A DNA stretch of 64,000 nucleotides from Streptomyces sp. MRC013. Lineage in GTDB: Bacteria > Actinomycetota > Actinomycetes > Streptomycetales > Streptomycetaceae. The notes under the pieces were generated by a model that worked only from the letters and a program-made list of their open reading frames with translations, did not search any database and was not told where the DNA came from. Below, in pieces: positions 30,986 to 39,493 of the stretch. The stretch spans positions 4,216,001 through 4,280,000 of the forward strand of contig NZ_CP094264.1 in NCBI RefSeq assembly GCF_023614235.1, given 5' to 3'. How positions within the stretch are numbered: position 1 is the stretch's first letter; the number at the start of each line of letters is the position of its first letter. Both the position numbers and the translations under genes were made by a program.

Positions 30986-31555
30986 ATGCACCACATGAAC
31001 GACCACCCCACACGATGGACCCAGGCAACCGTCCACCCCGACATGTGGACCGACCCGGACCAGGACCCCCGCAACACCCACCACCCCGGCCCTGACGGCG
31101 AACTCCCCACCCTCCAGGGCTTCCTCGGGGACTACCGCCTCACCCTCCGCATGAAATGCGAAGGACTCGACCCCAAACAGCTCGCCCGCCGATCGGTCCC
31201 CCCGTCCACGATGTCCCTCCTCGGCCTGATCCGGCACCTCGCCGAAGTGGAACGCGACTGGCGCAACTGGATCAGCGACGGCGACCCGCTCCCCAAGCTC
31301 TACGGCGAACGCGACGCCGACTTCGACGAAGCCACCGCCGACCGGACCACGGTCGACACCGCCTACGCCGACCTGGAGAAGGAACAAGCCGCCACCGACG
31401 CCGCCCTCGCCAACCACCCCGACCCGGCCGAACGCCTCGGAAAGAACGCGATCCCCGTCCGGGAACTGATGGTGCACAGGATCGAGGAGTACGCCCGCCA
31501 CTGCGGACACGCCGACCTGCTGCGCGAACGCATCGACGGAAGAGTCGGCCAGTGA
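30986..31555 (+). CDS. DinB superfamily protein (DUF664)
   Basis: This 189-residue four-helix-bundle protein of the DinB/DUF664 group includes TLQGFLGDYRLTLRMKCEGL, the helix SLLGLIRHLAEVERDWRNW with a putative metal-binding histidine, and the C-terminal helix VRELMVHRIEEYARHCGHADLLRERIDG with two further histidines. Three histidines in these positions form the metal site in the family, whose members are thought to be thiol (mycothiol)-dependent transferases. The substrate is unknown. Start could be this ATG or one three codons later (30995). It lies 25 bases after the SIMPL gene. Confidence 0.82.
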   Translation: MHHMNDHPTRWTQATVHPDMWTDPDQDPRNTHHPGPDGELPTLQGFLGDYRLTLRMKCEGLDPKQLARRSVPPSTMSLLGLIRHLAEVERDWRNWISDGDPLPKLYGERDADFDEATADRTTVDTAYADLEKEQAATDAALANHPDPAERLGKNAIPVRELMVHRIEEYARHCGHADLLRERIDGRVGQ

Positions 31556-31822
31556 CGACCGGCACGACCCCGCACCACGGCCCGCCGGCCACCCCGCACG
31601 ACGCCACCGGCCCCGCACGAGGACCGACACGAACGAAGACCCCGGACCGCCACGGACGACGGAACGGGCGAGAACCCCGACCGGACCAGCGGCCCCGGCC
31701 CGGACCCGCGCACCGGACACCTCGAACGGACCCGGCACCTCCCCCGGCGCCCCGCCCCCACACGGGCGCCGGTCAACGCGACCGACGCCCTCCGGGCCAC
31801 CGAGAACGTGTACGGACCACCG

Positions 31823-32250
31823 TCACCCGTGCAGTGCGTCCACCATCCCGTGGCAACCGGTACGCTGCGCCCCGGTGAGGCCGGCACCCGGCACTACGCG
31901 CTGCATCGCATCCCCGCACGCCTCGATCGGTCCCGGCCAGGCGCCCGTGCACCACACGGACGGGCACGGTGCGCTCGTGGGGCGGCTCCGGGCGAGGTGG
32001 CCACCGCCCGGGCAGCGCCCCAAGAGGTGGGCATGGGCTTCCCCGCCGACCGGTGTGCCGTGCACCTGGAGCAGCGGGAGGCGTCGCGGCCAGGGCACTC
32101 GCCGGGCTTCGCACGGTCCACGTGGCGCCGGTAGCCGACCGTGCCGGCGGGTACTCCGGGGAGCCGAGCGACTTCCGCGTTCTTCACGCCTCCGCGCAGC
32201 GATGGTGATCGCACGCTGCCGTACTTCTGTTCCGTGAACGTGTACGGCAC
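31823..32250 (-). pseudogene. Decayed HTH / LAGLIDADG-like (homing-endonuclease-type) gene next to tRNA-Leu
   Basis: Reverse-strand frames, joined through at least two frameshifts, resemble a Streptomyces family with an N-terminal helix-turn-helix and a homing-endonuclease-like core. The first frame gives GGVKNAEVARLPGVPAGTVG and RAKPGECPGRDASRCSRC. The second gives EAHAHLLGRCPGGGHLARSR, then SVWCTGAWPGPIEACGDAM, ending at 31823. In intact members, as I recall them, the segment reads like YLLGLYLGDGHL; here the key acidic residues of that motif are lost. The expected C-terminus (tryptophan/histidine-rich) is missing. The indels are not at long homopolymers, so this looks like true decay. It ends 80 bases from the 3' end of the tRNA gene. 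Confidence 0.5.
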
Positions 32251-32329
32251 TACGCTGCGAGAGCGGCCGTGGCCGGATGTAGTACGTGGAAGGAGACCCA
32301 CGAGAGCGTGAGGTTCCGCCTCCCGTGAG

Positions 32330-32413
32330 TGCCGGGTGCGGGACTTGAACCCGCACGCCCTTTCGGGCAATCGCTTTTGAGGCGATCATGTCTGCCGATT
32401 CCATCAACCCGGC
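32330..32413 (-). tRNA. tRNA-Leu (anticodon CAA)
   Basis: The reverse strand folds as a class II tRNA. The 7-bp acceptor stem GCCGGGT pairs with ACCCGGC, and the discriminator is A at 32330. The anticodon stem ATCGC/GCGAT encloses the loop CTCAAAA, giving anticodon CAA (reads UUG). A long variable arm TGCCCGAAAGGGC is typical of Leu tRNAs, and the T arm is GCGGGTTCAAGTCCCGC. CCA is not encoded. It is distinct from bldA, which has a UAA anticodon. A decayed gene lies just beyond its 3' end. Confidence 0.93.
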
Positions 32414-32513
32414 TCACGTGCTGCGAAGGAGTGTATCGGGTCCCCCGGGTCGCCGCAGCTGGGTACGCTCGTGCGGAGCCGTACCCGTGCCGCGCCCGTA
32501 CTGAGGAGCCTCC

Positions 32514-33161
32514 GTGACCGCCCCTGAGTCGCCCCAGCCCGTCGCCGACGACCAGTCGCACGTCCCGCCGGCGACGACCCGCGTCGTCATCGCCGAGGAC
32601 GAGGCGCTCATCCGCCTCGATCTGAAGGAGATGCTCGAGGAGGAGGGGTACACGGTCGTCGGCGAGGCGGCCGACGGGGCCCGGGCCGTGGAGTTGGCGC
32701 GCGAGCACCGTCCGGATCTCGTGATCTTGGATGTGAAGATGCCGGTGCTGGACGGCATCTCGGCCGCGGAGAGGATCGCGGGGGAGTCGATCGCTCCGGT
32801 GCTGATGTTGACCGCGTTCTCGCAGCGGGAGCTGGTGGAGCGGGCGCGGGACGCGGGTGCGATGGCGTATCTGGTGAAGCCGTTCGGCAAGAGTGATGTG
32901 GTTCCGGCGATCGAGATGGCGGTGTCGCGGTTCGCGGAGTTGCGGGCGCTGGAGCGGGAGGTGGTGGATCTGGCGCAGCGTTTGGAGACGCGGAAGTTGG
33001 TGGACCGGGCGAAGGGGGTGTTGCAGTCGCGGTACGGGCTGGGGGAGCCGGCGGCGTTTCGGTGGATCCAGAAGACGTCGATGGATCGGCGTATGTCGAT
33101 GCGGGAGGTGGCTGAGGCGGTGTTGGAGGATGCCGAGGAGAGGTGGGGCGGTCGGGGATAG
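32514..33161 (+). CDS. pdtaR: Response regulator with ANTAR RNA-binding output domain (PdtaR-like)
   Basis: This 215-residue protein has a receiver domain at about residues 22-138 with phospho-acceptor Asp73 in LVILDVKMPV, the acidic pocket AEDEALIRLD and the conserved lysine in YLVKPFGKSD. The C-terminal ANTAR domain (about 148-205) reads ALEREVVDLAQRLETRKLVD, then AKGVLQSRYGL and MSMREVAEAVLE. ANTAR domains bind paired hairpins in nascent RNA and prevent termination. The GTG start has a TGAGGAG ribosome-binding site. No sensor kinase is adjacent, and the cognate kinase is probably an orphan elsewhere. The symbol follows the mycobacterial orthologue. Confidence 0.9.
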   Translation: MTAPESPQPVADDQSHVPPATTRVVIAEDEALIRLDLKEMLEEEGYTVVGEAADGARAVELAREHRPDLVILDVKMPVLDGISAAERIAGESIAPVLMLTAFSQRELVERARDAGAMAYLVKPFGKSDVVPAIEMAVSRFAELRALEREVVDLAQRLETRKLVDRAKGVLQSRYGLGEPAAFRWIQKTSMDRRMSMREVAEAVLEDAEERWGGRG

Positions 33162-33558
33162 GGGCTGGCCGGTGATCGGTTCGGGGGGTTTTTGCGTTTG
33201 AGGTGAATTGTGGGGGGTGCCCTCGGTTCGGCGCTTCTTCCTTTGGGGGGAGGAGTGCTGGGACGGGGGCTTTTTGTGGTGTTGTGCGAGGGTTCGATGG
33301 GTGTGTTTTCGAGTGCTTTGCGGTGATGTATGGGGGTGGGGTGCGGGGTGGGGGTGTTCGTTGGCTGGTAAGGGGTGTTCTGTTTTCGGCGCATGACGCA
33401 GGTCACAGGGGGATCACACATCCTGCGGCCGTCTATCCGATGAGCTGAACGGGCGATTACATTCCCGGCACGCCGTGGGGACAAGCGGTGGGTTGTGAGG
33501 AGGTTCCTCGAACTTCCTGCGCGTTCAAGATCGTTCGGTCGGCTCCTGGGAGTGCGTT
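33162..33558 (+). other. Long intergenic region upstream of livK
   Basis: These 397 bases carry no supported gene. The first 220 bases are unusually G- and T-rich with several G runs and two T5 runs. The second half is ordinary and holds direct TCACA repeats (in CAGGTCACAGGGGGATCACAC, around 33402-33418) and a possible -10 TACATT near 33456. It must contain the livK promoter and leader, but no -35 element was placed with confidence. Confidence 0.4.
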
Positions 33559-34716
33559 GTGCTGAACAAGACTGTCGTCAGGTTTGCGGTTCCGCTGGTT
33601 GCGGGTGCTTTGGCGTTGACCGGGTGCGGCGACTCGGGCGGTGGTGACGGAACCGTCAAGATCGCTTTCCAGGGGCCGTTGTCGGGTGACAACGTGGCTC
33701 TGGGGGAGAACATGCAGAACGGCGTGAAGCTGGCGATCGACCAGGCGAATGCCAAGGGCGACCTCGGTTTCACGTTGGAGTACGTCGCTTCGGACGACCA
33801 GGGTCTGCCGGACAAGGCGACCGCGGCCGCGCAGAAGGTGATCGACGACGAGAGCGTCGTGGCGGTGGTGGGTCCTGCTTTCTCGGGTCCTACGAACACG
33901 GCTTCGCCGTTGTACGCGGAGGCGGGGCTGGTCACGGTGTCGCCGTCGGCGACCAATCCGTCGCTGACGGATCCGAAGAACAATTTCACGAGTCTGCTGC
34001 GGGGTGTTCCGAACGACAGCCAGCAGGGCGCGGGGATGGCGACCTACTACGCCAAGAAGCTGAAGGCGAAGAAGGTCTATGTCGTGGACGACAAGACGGA
34101 CTACGGGGTGGGTCTGGCGGGAGTGGCCGAGAGGGATCTGAAGGCCGCGGGCGTCCAGGTGGTCCGCAAGTCGGTTCCGCAGAAGACGCCGGATTACAGT
34201 GCCACGGCGAAGGACGTGGTCAACTCGAAGGCCGACGCGCTGGTCTACGCGGGGTACTACCAGGACGCCGCGCCGCTCGCGAAGAAGTTGAAGGAGGCGG
34301 GTTACCAGGGCGCGGCGATCTCCGGCGACGGTACGAACGACGTGAAGTTCGTGGAGTTGGCGGGCGGTGCGTCGGAGAACTGGTTCCTGACGTGCCCGTG
34401 CACCGACGCGACGGTCGAGGCGGGTACGAAGCAGTTCTCGACGGACTACCAGAAGGCGTTCAAGCGGGCGCCGGGCACGTATTCGGCGGAGGCGTACGAC
34501 ATCGCGAACATGATCATCGGGGAGATCAAGGCGGCGAAGGGCGAGGTGGATCGCGAGGCGCTGCGGGATGCTCTGGCGAAGGCCTCGTACAAGGGGCTGA
34601 CGAAGACGTTCTCCTTCGACGAGAACGGTGAGTTCAAGGGCACCGATGTGTACCTGTACCAGGTGAAGGGCGGAAAGATCGCCTATCAGGGCAACATCAA
34701 CCAGTTGGCGGGCTGA
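33559..34716 (+). CDS. livK: Branched-chain amino acid ABC transporter, substrate-binding lipoprotein
   Basis: This 385-residue periplasmic-binding-protein-type lipoprotein has a signal peptide ending in the lipobox LALTGC with Cys23, which Lgt in this window would acylate. The mature part has the type I binding-protein fold: VKIAFQGPLSGDNVALGENM, VVAVVGPAFSGPTN near the first lobe's ligand loop, and VDDKTDYGVGLA in the second lobe. It captures Leu/Ile/Val or related amino acids for LivHMGF. The GTG start has a GGGAG site. A hairpin follows, which can raise binding-protein levels relative to the permease genes. Confidence 0.93.
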   Translation: MLNKTVVRFAVPLVAGALALTGCGDSGGGDGTVKIAFQGPLSGDNVALGENMQNGVKLAIDQANAKGDLGFTLEYVASDDQGLPDKATAAAQKVIDDESVVAVVGPAFSGPTNTASPLYAEAGLVTVSPSATNPSLTDPKNNFTSLLRGVPNDSQQGAGMATYYAKKLKAKKVYVVDDKTDYGVGLAGVAERDLKAAGVQVVRKSVPQKTPDYSATAKDVVNSKADALVYAGYYQDAAPLAKKLKEAGYQGAAISGDGTNDVKFVELAGGASENWFLTCPCTDATVEAGTKQFSTDYQKAFKRAPGTYSAEAYDIANMIIGEIKAAKGEVDREALRDALAKASYKGLTKTFSFDENGEFKGTDVYLYQVKGGKIAYQGNINQLAG

Positions 34717-34746
34717 GCCCGCCGGCGGGGTCGGGGCCTGGTGGCG

Positions 34747-34775
34747 GGGGCCGGGGGAGTTGGTCTTCCGGCCCC
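34747..34775 (+). terminator. Hairpin between livK and livH (attenuator or partial terminator)
   Basis: An 8-bp GC inverted repeat (34747-34754 with 34768-34775, 13-base loop) followed by TGTTGG lies 30 bases after livK. Such hairpins often reduce read-through from binding-protein genes to permease genes. Confidence 0.45.
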
Positions 34776-34896
34776 TGTTGGACGGCGGGGCCTTTCGGGT
34801 GGTCCTCGTCGTGTGTGATCCGCTTGTTCTGCCGCGGGCCGTGGCCGTGTGACGGGTGTCCCGGTCCTGCCCGGTTCTTCTAAGGAAGTCTGTTCC

Positions 34897-35820
34897 ATGT
34901 CCCTTCAGGATTTCTGGGACTATCTTGTCCTGGGTGTGATGCTCGGCTCGTTGTACGCCGTCATCGCGATCGGTTACACGCTGGTGTACGGCGTTCTCCA
35001 GTTGATCAATTTCGCGCACAGCGAGGTGTTCATGCTGGGGGCGTACGGGAGTCTCATCGTCCTTCAGCTGCTGGATCCGGGCGACAACCCTTCTGCTTGG
35101 GCGTCGATCGGTTTCGTGGCTCTGGCGATGGCGGGTTCGGCGCTGTTCGGCGGGGTTACGGCGTACGGCCTGGAGAAGGTGGCGTATCGGCCTCTGCGGC
35201 GACGTGGTGCTCCTCGGCTGATTTTTCTGATCACGGCGATCGGGGCGTCGTTCTTCCTGTACAACCTGGCGGGCAAGCTGTTCGGGCGTGATCCGCTGAC
35301 GTTGCCGGAGATGTACGACAACCACGACGTGTTCAGTGTTCTCGGTGCGGGTGTGAACGTCACGCAGCTGCTGCAGTTCCTGACCGCCGTGGTGATGATG
35401 GTGGGTTTGGACCTCCTGGTGAACCGGACGAAGTTGGGGAGGGGCATCCGGGCGGTGGCGCAGGATGCCGAGGTGGCTTCGTTGATGGGCGTGGACATCG
35501 ACCGGGTGATCTCGCGGACGTTCGTGATCGGCGGTGTGCTCGGCGGTGTGGCCGGGTTCTTGTTCGCGAATCTGAACCAGGTGTCCTACACGATGGGGTT
35601 CATTCCGGGTATCACGGCGTTCGCGGCGGCTGTGGTGGGTGGTATCGGCAACATTCGCGGTGCGATGGCGGGTGGGGTGCTGATCGGTGTCGTGGAGACG
35701 ATGACGGTGCCGTTGTTCGGTGACGAGTGGCGGAGTGTCTCGGCGATGGTGGTCCTGATTCTGGTGCTGATGTTCCGTCCGATGGGCATCCTCGGTAGGC
35801 AAGTGGGGAGGGCGGCATGA
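34897..35820 (+). CDS. livH: Branched-chain amino acid ABC transporter permease LivH
   Basis: This 307-residue inner-membrane permease has about eight hydrophobic helices and the LivH-type conserved segments GSLYAVIAIGYTLVYGVLQL, INFAHSEVFMLGAY and the cytoplasmic coupling loop AVAQDAEVASLMGVDIDRV. It forms the translocation path with LivM. The ATG has an AAGGA site. The stop overlaps the livM start in an ATGA. Confidence 0.93.
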   Translation: MSLQDFWDYLVLGVMLGSLYAVIAIGYTLVYGVLQLINFAHSEVFMLGAYGSLIVLQLLDPGDNPSAWASIGFVALAMAGSALFGGVTAYGLEKVAYRPLRRRGAPRLIFLITAIGASFFLYNLAGKLFGRDPLTLPEMYDNHDVFSVLGAGVNVTQLLQFLTAVVMMVGLDLLVNRTKLGRGIRAVAQDAEVASLMGVDIDRVISRTFVIGGVLGGVAGFLFANLNQVSYTMGFIPGITAFAAAVVGGIGNIRGAMAGGVLIGVVETMTVPLFGDEWRSVSAMVVLILVLMFRPMGILGRQVGRAA

Positions 35821-37187
35821 GTTCGGTGGGGTCTTCCGTGAGGGATGTGGCGTCCGAGGCGAGCAGGTTGCGGCGTACGGCGTGGTATCAGCGGCCGCGG
35901 TTCACGCGGTTGTGGTCGGTGTTGGCACTGGGTGTGCTGTTGGCGTTGGTGACGGGTGAGCAGGGCACCACGCGGGACGTGTTCTTCTCGATCGAGGGAT
36001 CGTTGACGGGGTCTCACCTGTGGGTGTGCCTGGCGTTGACGGTGGGTGTGTGGGCGTTGCGGGAGTTCGCGGCGGCGCCGTTGAGGGGGGCCGCGGTTCG
36101 GGTCGGGGCTGTGGTGGGCCGGCCCGGGGGCGTGGTGCGTGAGCGGATGCAGGGTGATCCGCGGTTGCGCTGGGGTCTGGTGGGGTTGGCGTTGGTGCTG
36201 GCTCTGGTGGTGCCGTCGGTGTTGTCGCGGACGTGGCAGACGGTGTTGGTGGACCAGGTGGCGATCTTCGCGTTGCTGGCGATCGGTCTGAACGTGGTGA
36301 TCGGCTGGGCGGGTCTGCTGGATCTGGGTTTCTTCGCCTTCTTCGCGGTGGGGGCGTACTCGACGGCGTTCTGGACGGGACGTCTGCCGGTCGAGCCGCC
36401 GGTGGTGCTGAATCCTTTCTGGGTGATTCCGATCGCGGTGGTGACGTGTCTGGTCACGGGCCTGCTGCTGGGTGCGCCGACGTTGCGGTTGCGGGGTGAC
36501 TACCTGGCGATCGTGACGTTGGGTTTCCACGAGATCATCTACCTGGTGGCGAAGAACGCGGACGGGGTGACGGGTGGTCCGCAGGGTGCCCGGTTGATTC
36601 CGGACTTCTCGTTCGACTTCGCGGGTGTCGCGTACACGTGGTCGATCAAGCCGTTGCCGTACTGGTATCTGCTGGTGTTCTTCATCGTGCTGGTGATCGT
36701 GCTGTTCTCCCGGCTGGAGCACTCGCGGGTGGGCCGGGCGTGGACGGCGATCCGGGAGGACGAGATCGCGGCGGCGGCGAACGGCGTGGACACGGTGCGG
36801 TTCAAGCTGATGGCGTTCGCGATCGGCGCGTCGACGTCGGGCGTGGCCGGGGTGATCTTCACGAGCAAGTACGGCTACATCAATCCCGAGGTGTTCCCGC
36901 TGCTGCAGTCGATCCTGATCCTGGCGTACGTGATCTTCGGTGGGATGGGGTCGATCCCGGGTGTGCTGATGGGTGCGGCGGCGTTGGTGTGGTTGCCGGA
37001 GGCGTTGAAGGACTACGTGGATCCGTCGGATCGGTACATGTACCTGGGCGCGCTGCTTGTGATCATGATGATTTACCGGCCTCAGGGGATCTGGCCTTCG
37101 CGTCGTCGTCAGCGGGAGCTGGGGATGGCGGAGGAGGGTTCCGGTGGCGCGGATGCGGTGTCCGAGCCGGCGGGAGGCAAGGTCTGA
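35817..37187 (+). CDS. livM: Branched-chain amino acid ABC transporter permease LivM
   Basis: This 456-residue permease partner of LivH has an N-terminal extension of about 100 residues with two additional hydrophobic segments, as in other actinobacterial LivM. The core has GLNVVIGWAGLLDLGFFAFFAVGAYST and the coupling loop AIREDEIAAAANGVDTVRFK. The C-terminus ends in a charged tail containing EEGSGGA, encoded by a 21-base sequence found again at the start of livF. The stop and the livG start share one base (TGATG). Confidence 0.93.
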   Translation: MSSVGSSVRDVASEASRLRRTAWYQRPRFTRLWSVLALGVLLALVTGEQGTTRDVFFSIEGSLTGSHLWVCLALTVGVWALREFAAAPLRGAAVRVGAVVGRPGGVVRERMQGDPRLRWGLVGLALVLALVVPSVLSRTWQTVLVDQVAIFALLAIGLNVVIGWAGLLDLGFFAFFAVGAYSTAFWTGRLPVEPPVVLNPFWVIPIAVVTCLVTGLLLGAPTLRLRGDYLAIVTLGFHEIIYLVAKNADGVTGGPQGARLIPDFSFDFAGVAYTWSIKPLPYWYLLVFFIVLVIVLFSRLEHSRVGRAWTAIREDEIAAAANGVDTVRFKLMAFAIGASTSGVAGVIFTSKYGYINPEVFPLLQSILILAYVIFGGMGSIPGVLMGAAALVWLPEALKDYVDPSDRYMYLGALLVIMMIYRPQGIWPSRRRQRELGMAEEGSGGADAVSEPAGGKV

Positions 37188-38113
37188 TGAGTGCTGAAGT
37201 GACGGGCGTGTCCACCGGGGAGCTGGTGCTCCGGGTGACGGGTGTGACGTTGCGGTTCGGCGGGTTGACGGTCCTCGACGGGGTGGACATGTCGATGCGC
37301 CGGGGTGAGGTGCTGGCGGTGATCGGCCCGAACGGTGCGGGGAAGACGTCGTTCTTCAATTCGCTGACGGGCGCGTACACGCCGCAGGAGGGGAGGATCG
37401 TCTTCCTGCCGAAGGAGGGGGGCGAGAAGTCGCTGCTGGGTCGTAAGCCGCATCTGGTGAACCGGGCGGGGCTGGCCCGTACGTTCCAGAACATCCGGTT
37501 GTTCTCGGCGCTGACGGCGTTGGAGAACGTGAAGATCGCGGCGGAGACGCGGCTGAAGGCGGGGCCGGTGTCGATCATGCTGGGGTTGCCCGGTGCGCGG
37601 CGTGCGGAGCGGGAGAGCGACGAGCGGGCGCACCGGTTGCTGAGGTTCGTCGGTCTGGAGGGCAGGCTCAACGAGATCGCCGGCGGCCTGAGCTACGGCG
37701 ATCAGCGGAGTCTGGAGATCGCCCGGGCGCTGGCGACGGATCCGCAGGTGCTGCTGCTGGACGAGCCGGCGGCGGGGACGAACCCGACCGAGAAGCTGGA
37801 GTTGGAGCGGTTGATCCGCCGTATCAACGCCGAGTTGGGCGTGAGCGTGCTGTTGATCGAGCACGACATGCGGTTGGTGATGTCGGTTGCGGACCGGGTG
37901 ATGGTGCTGAACTTCGGCAGGAAGATCGCCGAGGGTACGCCGGGTGAGGTGCAGCGGCACCCGGCGGTGGTGGAGGCGTACCTGGGCGCGTCGGAGGAGG
38001 GCGCGGGGGCGGTCCGCGGTGCGGTCGGGGCGGGTTCCGGCGCGGTGCCGGGGGACGCCGGTGAGGGCGGCGCGGGCCGTGCGGCGCGGAGTGACGAGGG
38101 GAGCGGCCAGTGA
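37187..38113 (+). CDS. livG: Branched-chain amino acid ABC transporter ATPase LivG
   Basis: This ABC ATPase of 308 residues has Walker A GPNGAGKTS, the Q-loop region GLARTFQNIRLF, the signature LSYGDQRSLEIARAL (an LSYGD variant common in LivG) and Walker B VLLLDEPAAG, with the switch histidine in LLIEHDMRLV. A Gly/Ala-rich tail of about 40 residues follows the ATPase core. It energises LivHM with LivF. The stop overlaps the livF GTG. Confidence 0.93.
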   Translation: MSAEVTGVSTGELVLRVTGVTLRFGGLTVLDGVDMSMRRGEVLAVIGPNGAGKTSFFNSLTGAYTPQEGRIVFLPKEGGEKSLLGRKPHLVNRAGLARTFQNIRLFSALTALENVKIAAETRLKAGPVSIMLGLPGARRAERESDERAHRLLRFVGLEGRLNEIAGGLSYGDQRSLEIARALATDPQVLLLDEPAAGTNPTEKLELERLIRRINAELGVSVLLIEHDMRLVMSVADRVMVLNFGRKIAEGTPGEVQRHPAVVEAYLGASEEGAGAVRGAVGAGSGAVPGDAGEGGAGRAARSDEGSGQ

Positions 38114-38876
38114 GCACGACGGCGCGGGTGGAGGAGGGTTCCGGTGGCGCCGGGGCCGTGGGGGTCCCGCTGCTCGAACTGAGGGGCGTGCGGGTGTTCT
38201 ACGGTGCCATCGAGGCGCTGAAGGGCATCGACCTGACGGTCGGCAGCGGTGAGATCGTCGCCCTTCTGGGCGGTAACGGCGCGGGGAAGACGACCACGCT
38301 CCGCACGGTCTCCGGGATGCTCCGGCCGCGTCACGGGGAGGTGCTGCTGCGCGGTGAGCGGATCGACGGGATCAAGTCGCACGAGCTGGTCCGCTTCGGT
38401 GTCGGGCACGTGCCCGAGGGCCGGCGGGTGTTCGCGACGATGACGGTGCTGGAGAACCTGGAGATGGGCGCCTACCGGTTCCCGTCGGTGGATTCCGGCG
38501 ATCTGGACCGGGTGTTCACGCTCTTCCCGCGGCTCGCCGAGCGCCGTTCGCAGCAGGCGGGCACCTTGTCGGGGGTGAGCAGCAGATGCTGGCGATCGGC
38601 CGGGCGCTGATGGGCCGGCCGGAGCTGCTGCTGCTGGACGAGCCGTCGATGGGGCTGGCGCCGCTGATCGTCCGGCAGATCTTCGAGATCGTCCGGGAGA
38701 TCAACGACCAGGGGACGACGGTGCTGCTGGTGGAGCAGAACGCCACGCAGGCCCTGGGGCTGGCGGATCGGGGCTACGTCCTGGAGACGGGTTCGGTGGC
38801 GATGTCCGGTCCGGCGGGCGAGCTGCTGGCGGACGGCCGGATCCGCGCGGCGTACCTGGGTGAGGGCGCGGCCTGA
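38110..38876 (+). pseudogene. livF: Branched-chain amino acid ABC transporter ATPase LivF, frameshifted in the signature motif
   Basis: The gene opens normally from a GTG: VFYGAIEALKGIDLTVG, Walker A GGNGAGKTT and [17 protein letters not shown] are intact. The frame breaks within the ABC signature, where five Gs at 38571-38575 replace an expected six. As read, the protein ends at 38610 after 166 residues. Adding one G restores [15 protein letters not shown] and the rest: [25 protein letters not shown], and the terminus AAYLGEGAA, for 255 residues. All other features are conserved, so a sequencing error is likely. If real, LivF would lack Walker B and the transporter would be impaired. Confidence 0.88.
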
Positions 38877-38945
38877 TCGGCGGGGGCGTGCGGCGGCGGA
38901 GCGCCGGGCACCCCGGGGCGGGGGTCCGGCGCTCCTCGCCGCCGG

Positions 38946-39434
38946 TCAGGCGGTGGCGGGGACGTTCCCGGCGTCCTTCGGGGTGGCCTCGCGCAGCATG
39001 CAGGTGAGACGGGCGGTGCAGACGCGCTTGTCCTGGTCGTCGGTGATGGCGATCTCGTAGGTGGCGGTGGAGCGGCCGCGGTGGACGGGGGTGGCGACGC
39101 CGGTGACGAGGCCGGAGCGGACGCCGCGGTGGTGGGTGCAGTTCAGGTCGACGCCCACGGCGATCTTCCGGGAGCCGCCGTGGAGCATCGCGCCGACGGA
39201 GCCGAGCGTCTCGGCGAGGACGGCGGAGGCCCCGCCGTGGAGGAGGCCGTAGGGCTGGGTGTTGCCCTCGACGGGCAGGGTGCCGACGACGCGGTCGGCG
39301 GAGGCCTCGACGATCTGCAGGCCCATGCGGTTGCCGAGGTGGCCTGCGGAGAACAGGGCGGGCAGGTCGACGCCGAGGGCGGCGTACTCGTCGATGACCT
39401 CTTGCGGGAACATGGGTGCGGTCTGCTCGCCCAT
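38946..39434 (-). CDS. Hotdog-fold thioesterase (PaaI-like)
   Basis: This 162-residue acyl-CoA thioesterase family protein has the hotdog helix GLLHGGASAVLAETLGSVGA, with the catalytic-region His-Gly-Gly and a downstream Glu, and the strand pair VGVDLNCTHHRGVRSGLVTG and PVHRGRSTATYEI. Such enzymes hydrolyse aromatic or medium-chain acyl-CoA esters; the substrate is not evident. The ATG at 39434 is chosen; a second ATG lies seven codons on. It follows the FdhF-like gene by 59 bases on the same strand. Confidence 0.88.
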   Translation of the reverse strand: MGEQTAPMFPQEVIDEYAALGVDLPALFSAGHLGNRMGLQIVEASADRVVGTLPVEGNTQPYGLLHGGASAVLAETLGSVGAMLHGGSRKIAVGVDLNCTHHRGVRSGLVTGVATPVHRGRSTATYEIAITDDQDKRVCTARLTCMLREATPKDAGNVPATA

Positions 39435-39493
39435 GGGGTCCGAACTCCGTTCGTCGTCGTACGGCTGTCCTGGTGTGCTGCCGAGCGGAACGC

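Noticed and set aside
31556..32413. Integrated element with att repeats at tRNA-Leu
   Set aside because: No second copy of the tRNA 3' end was found in the window and no integrase is present; only a decayed gene remains.
33395..33425. CRP-type operator before livK
   Set aside because: Two TCACA words occur as direct, not inverted, repeats, so the TGTGA-N6-TCACA pattern is absent.
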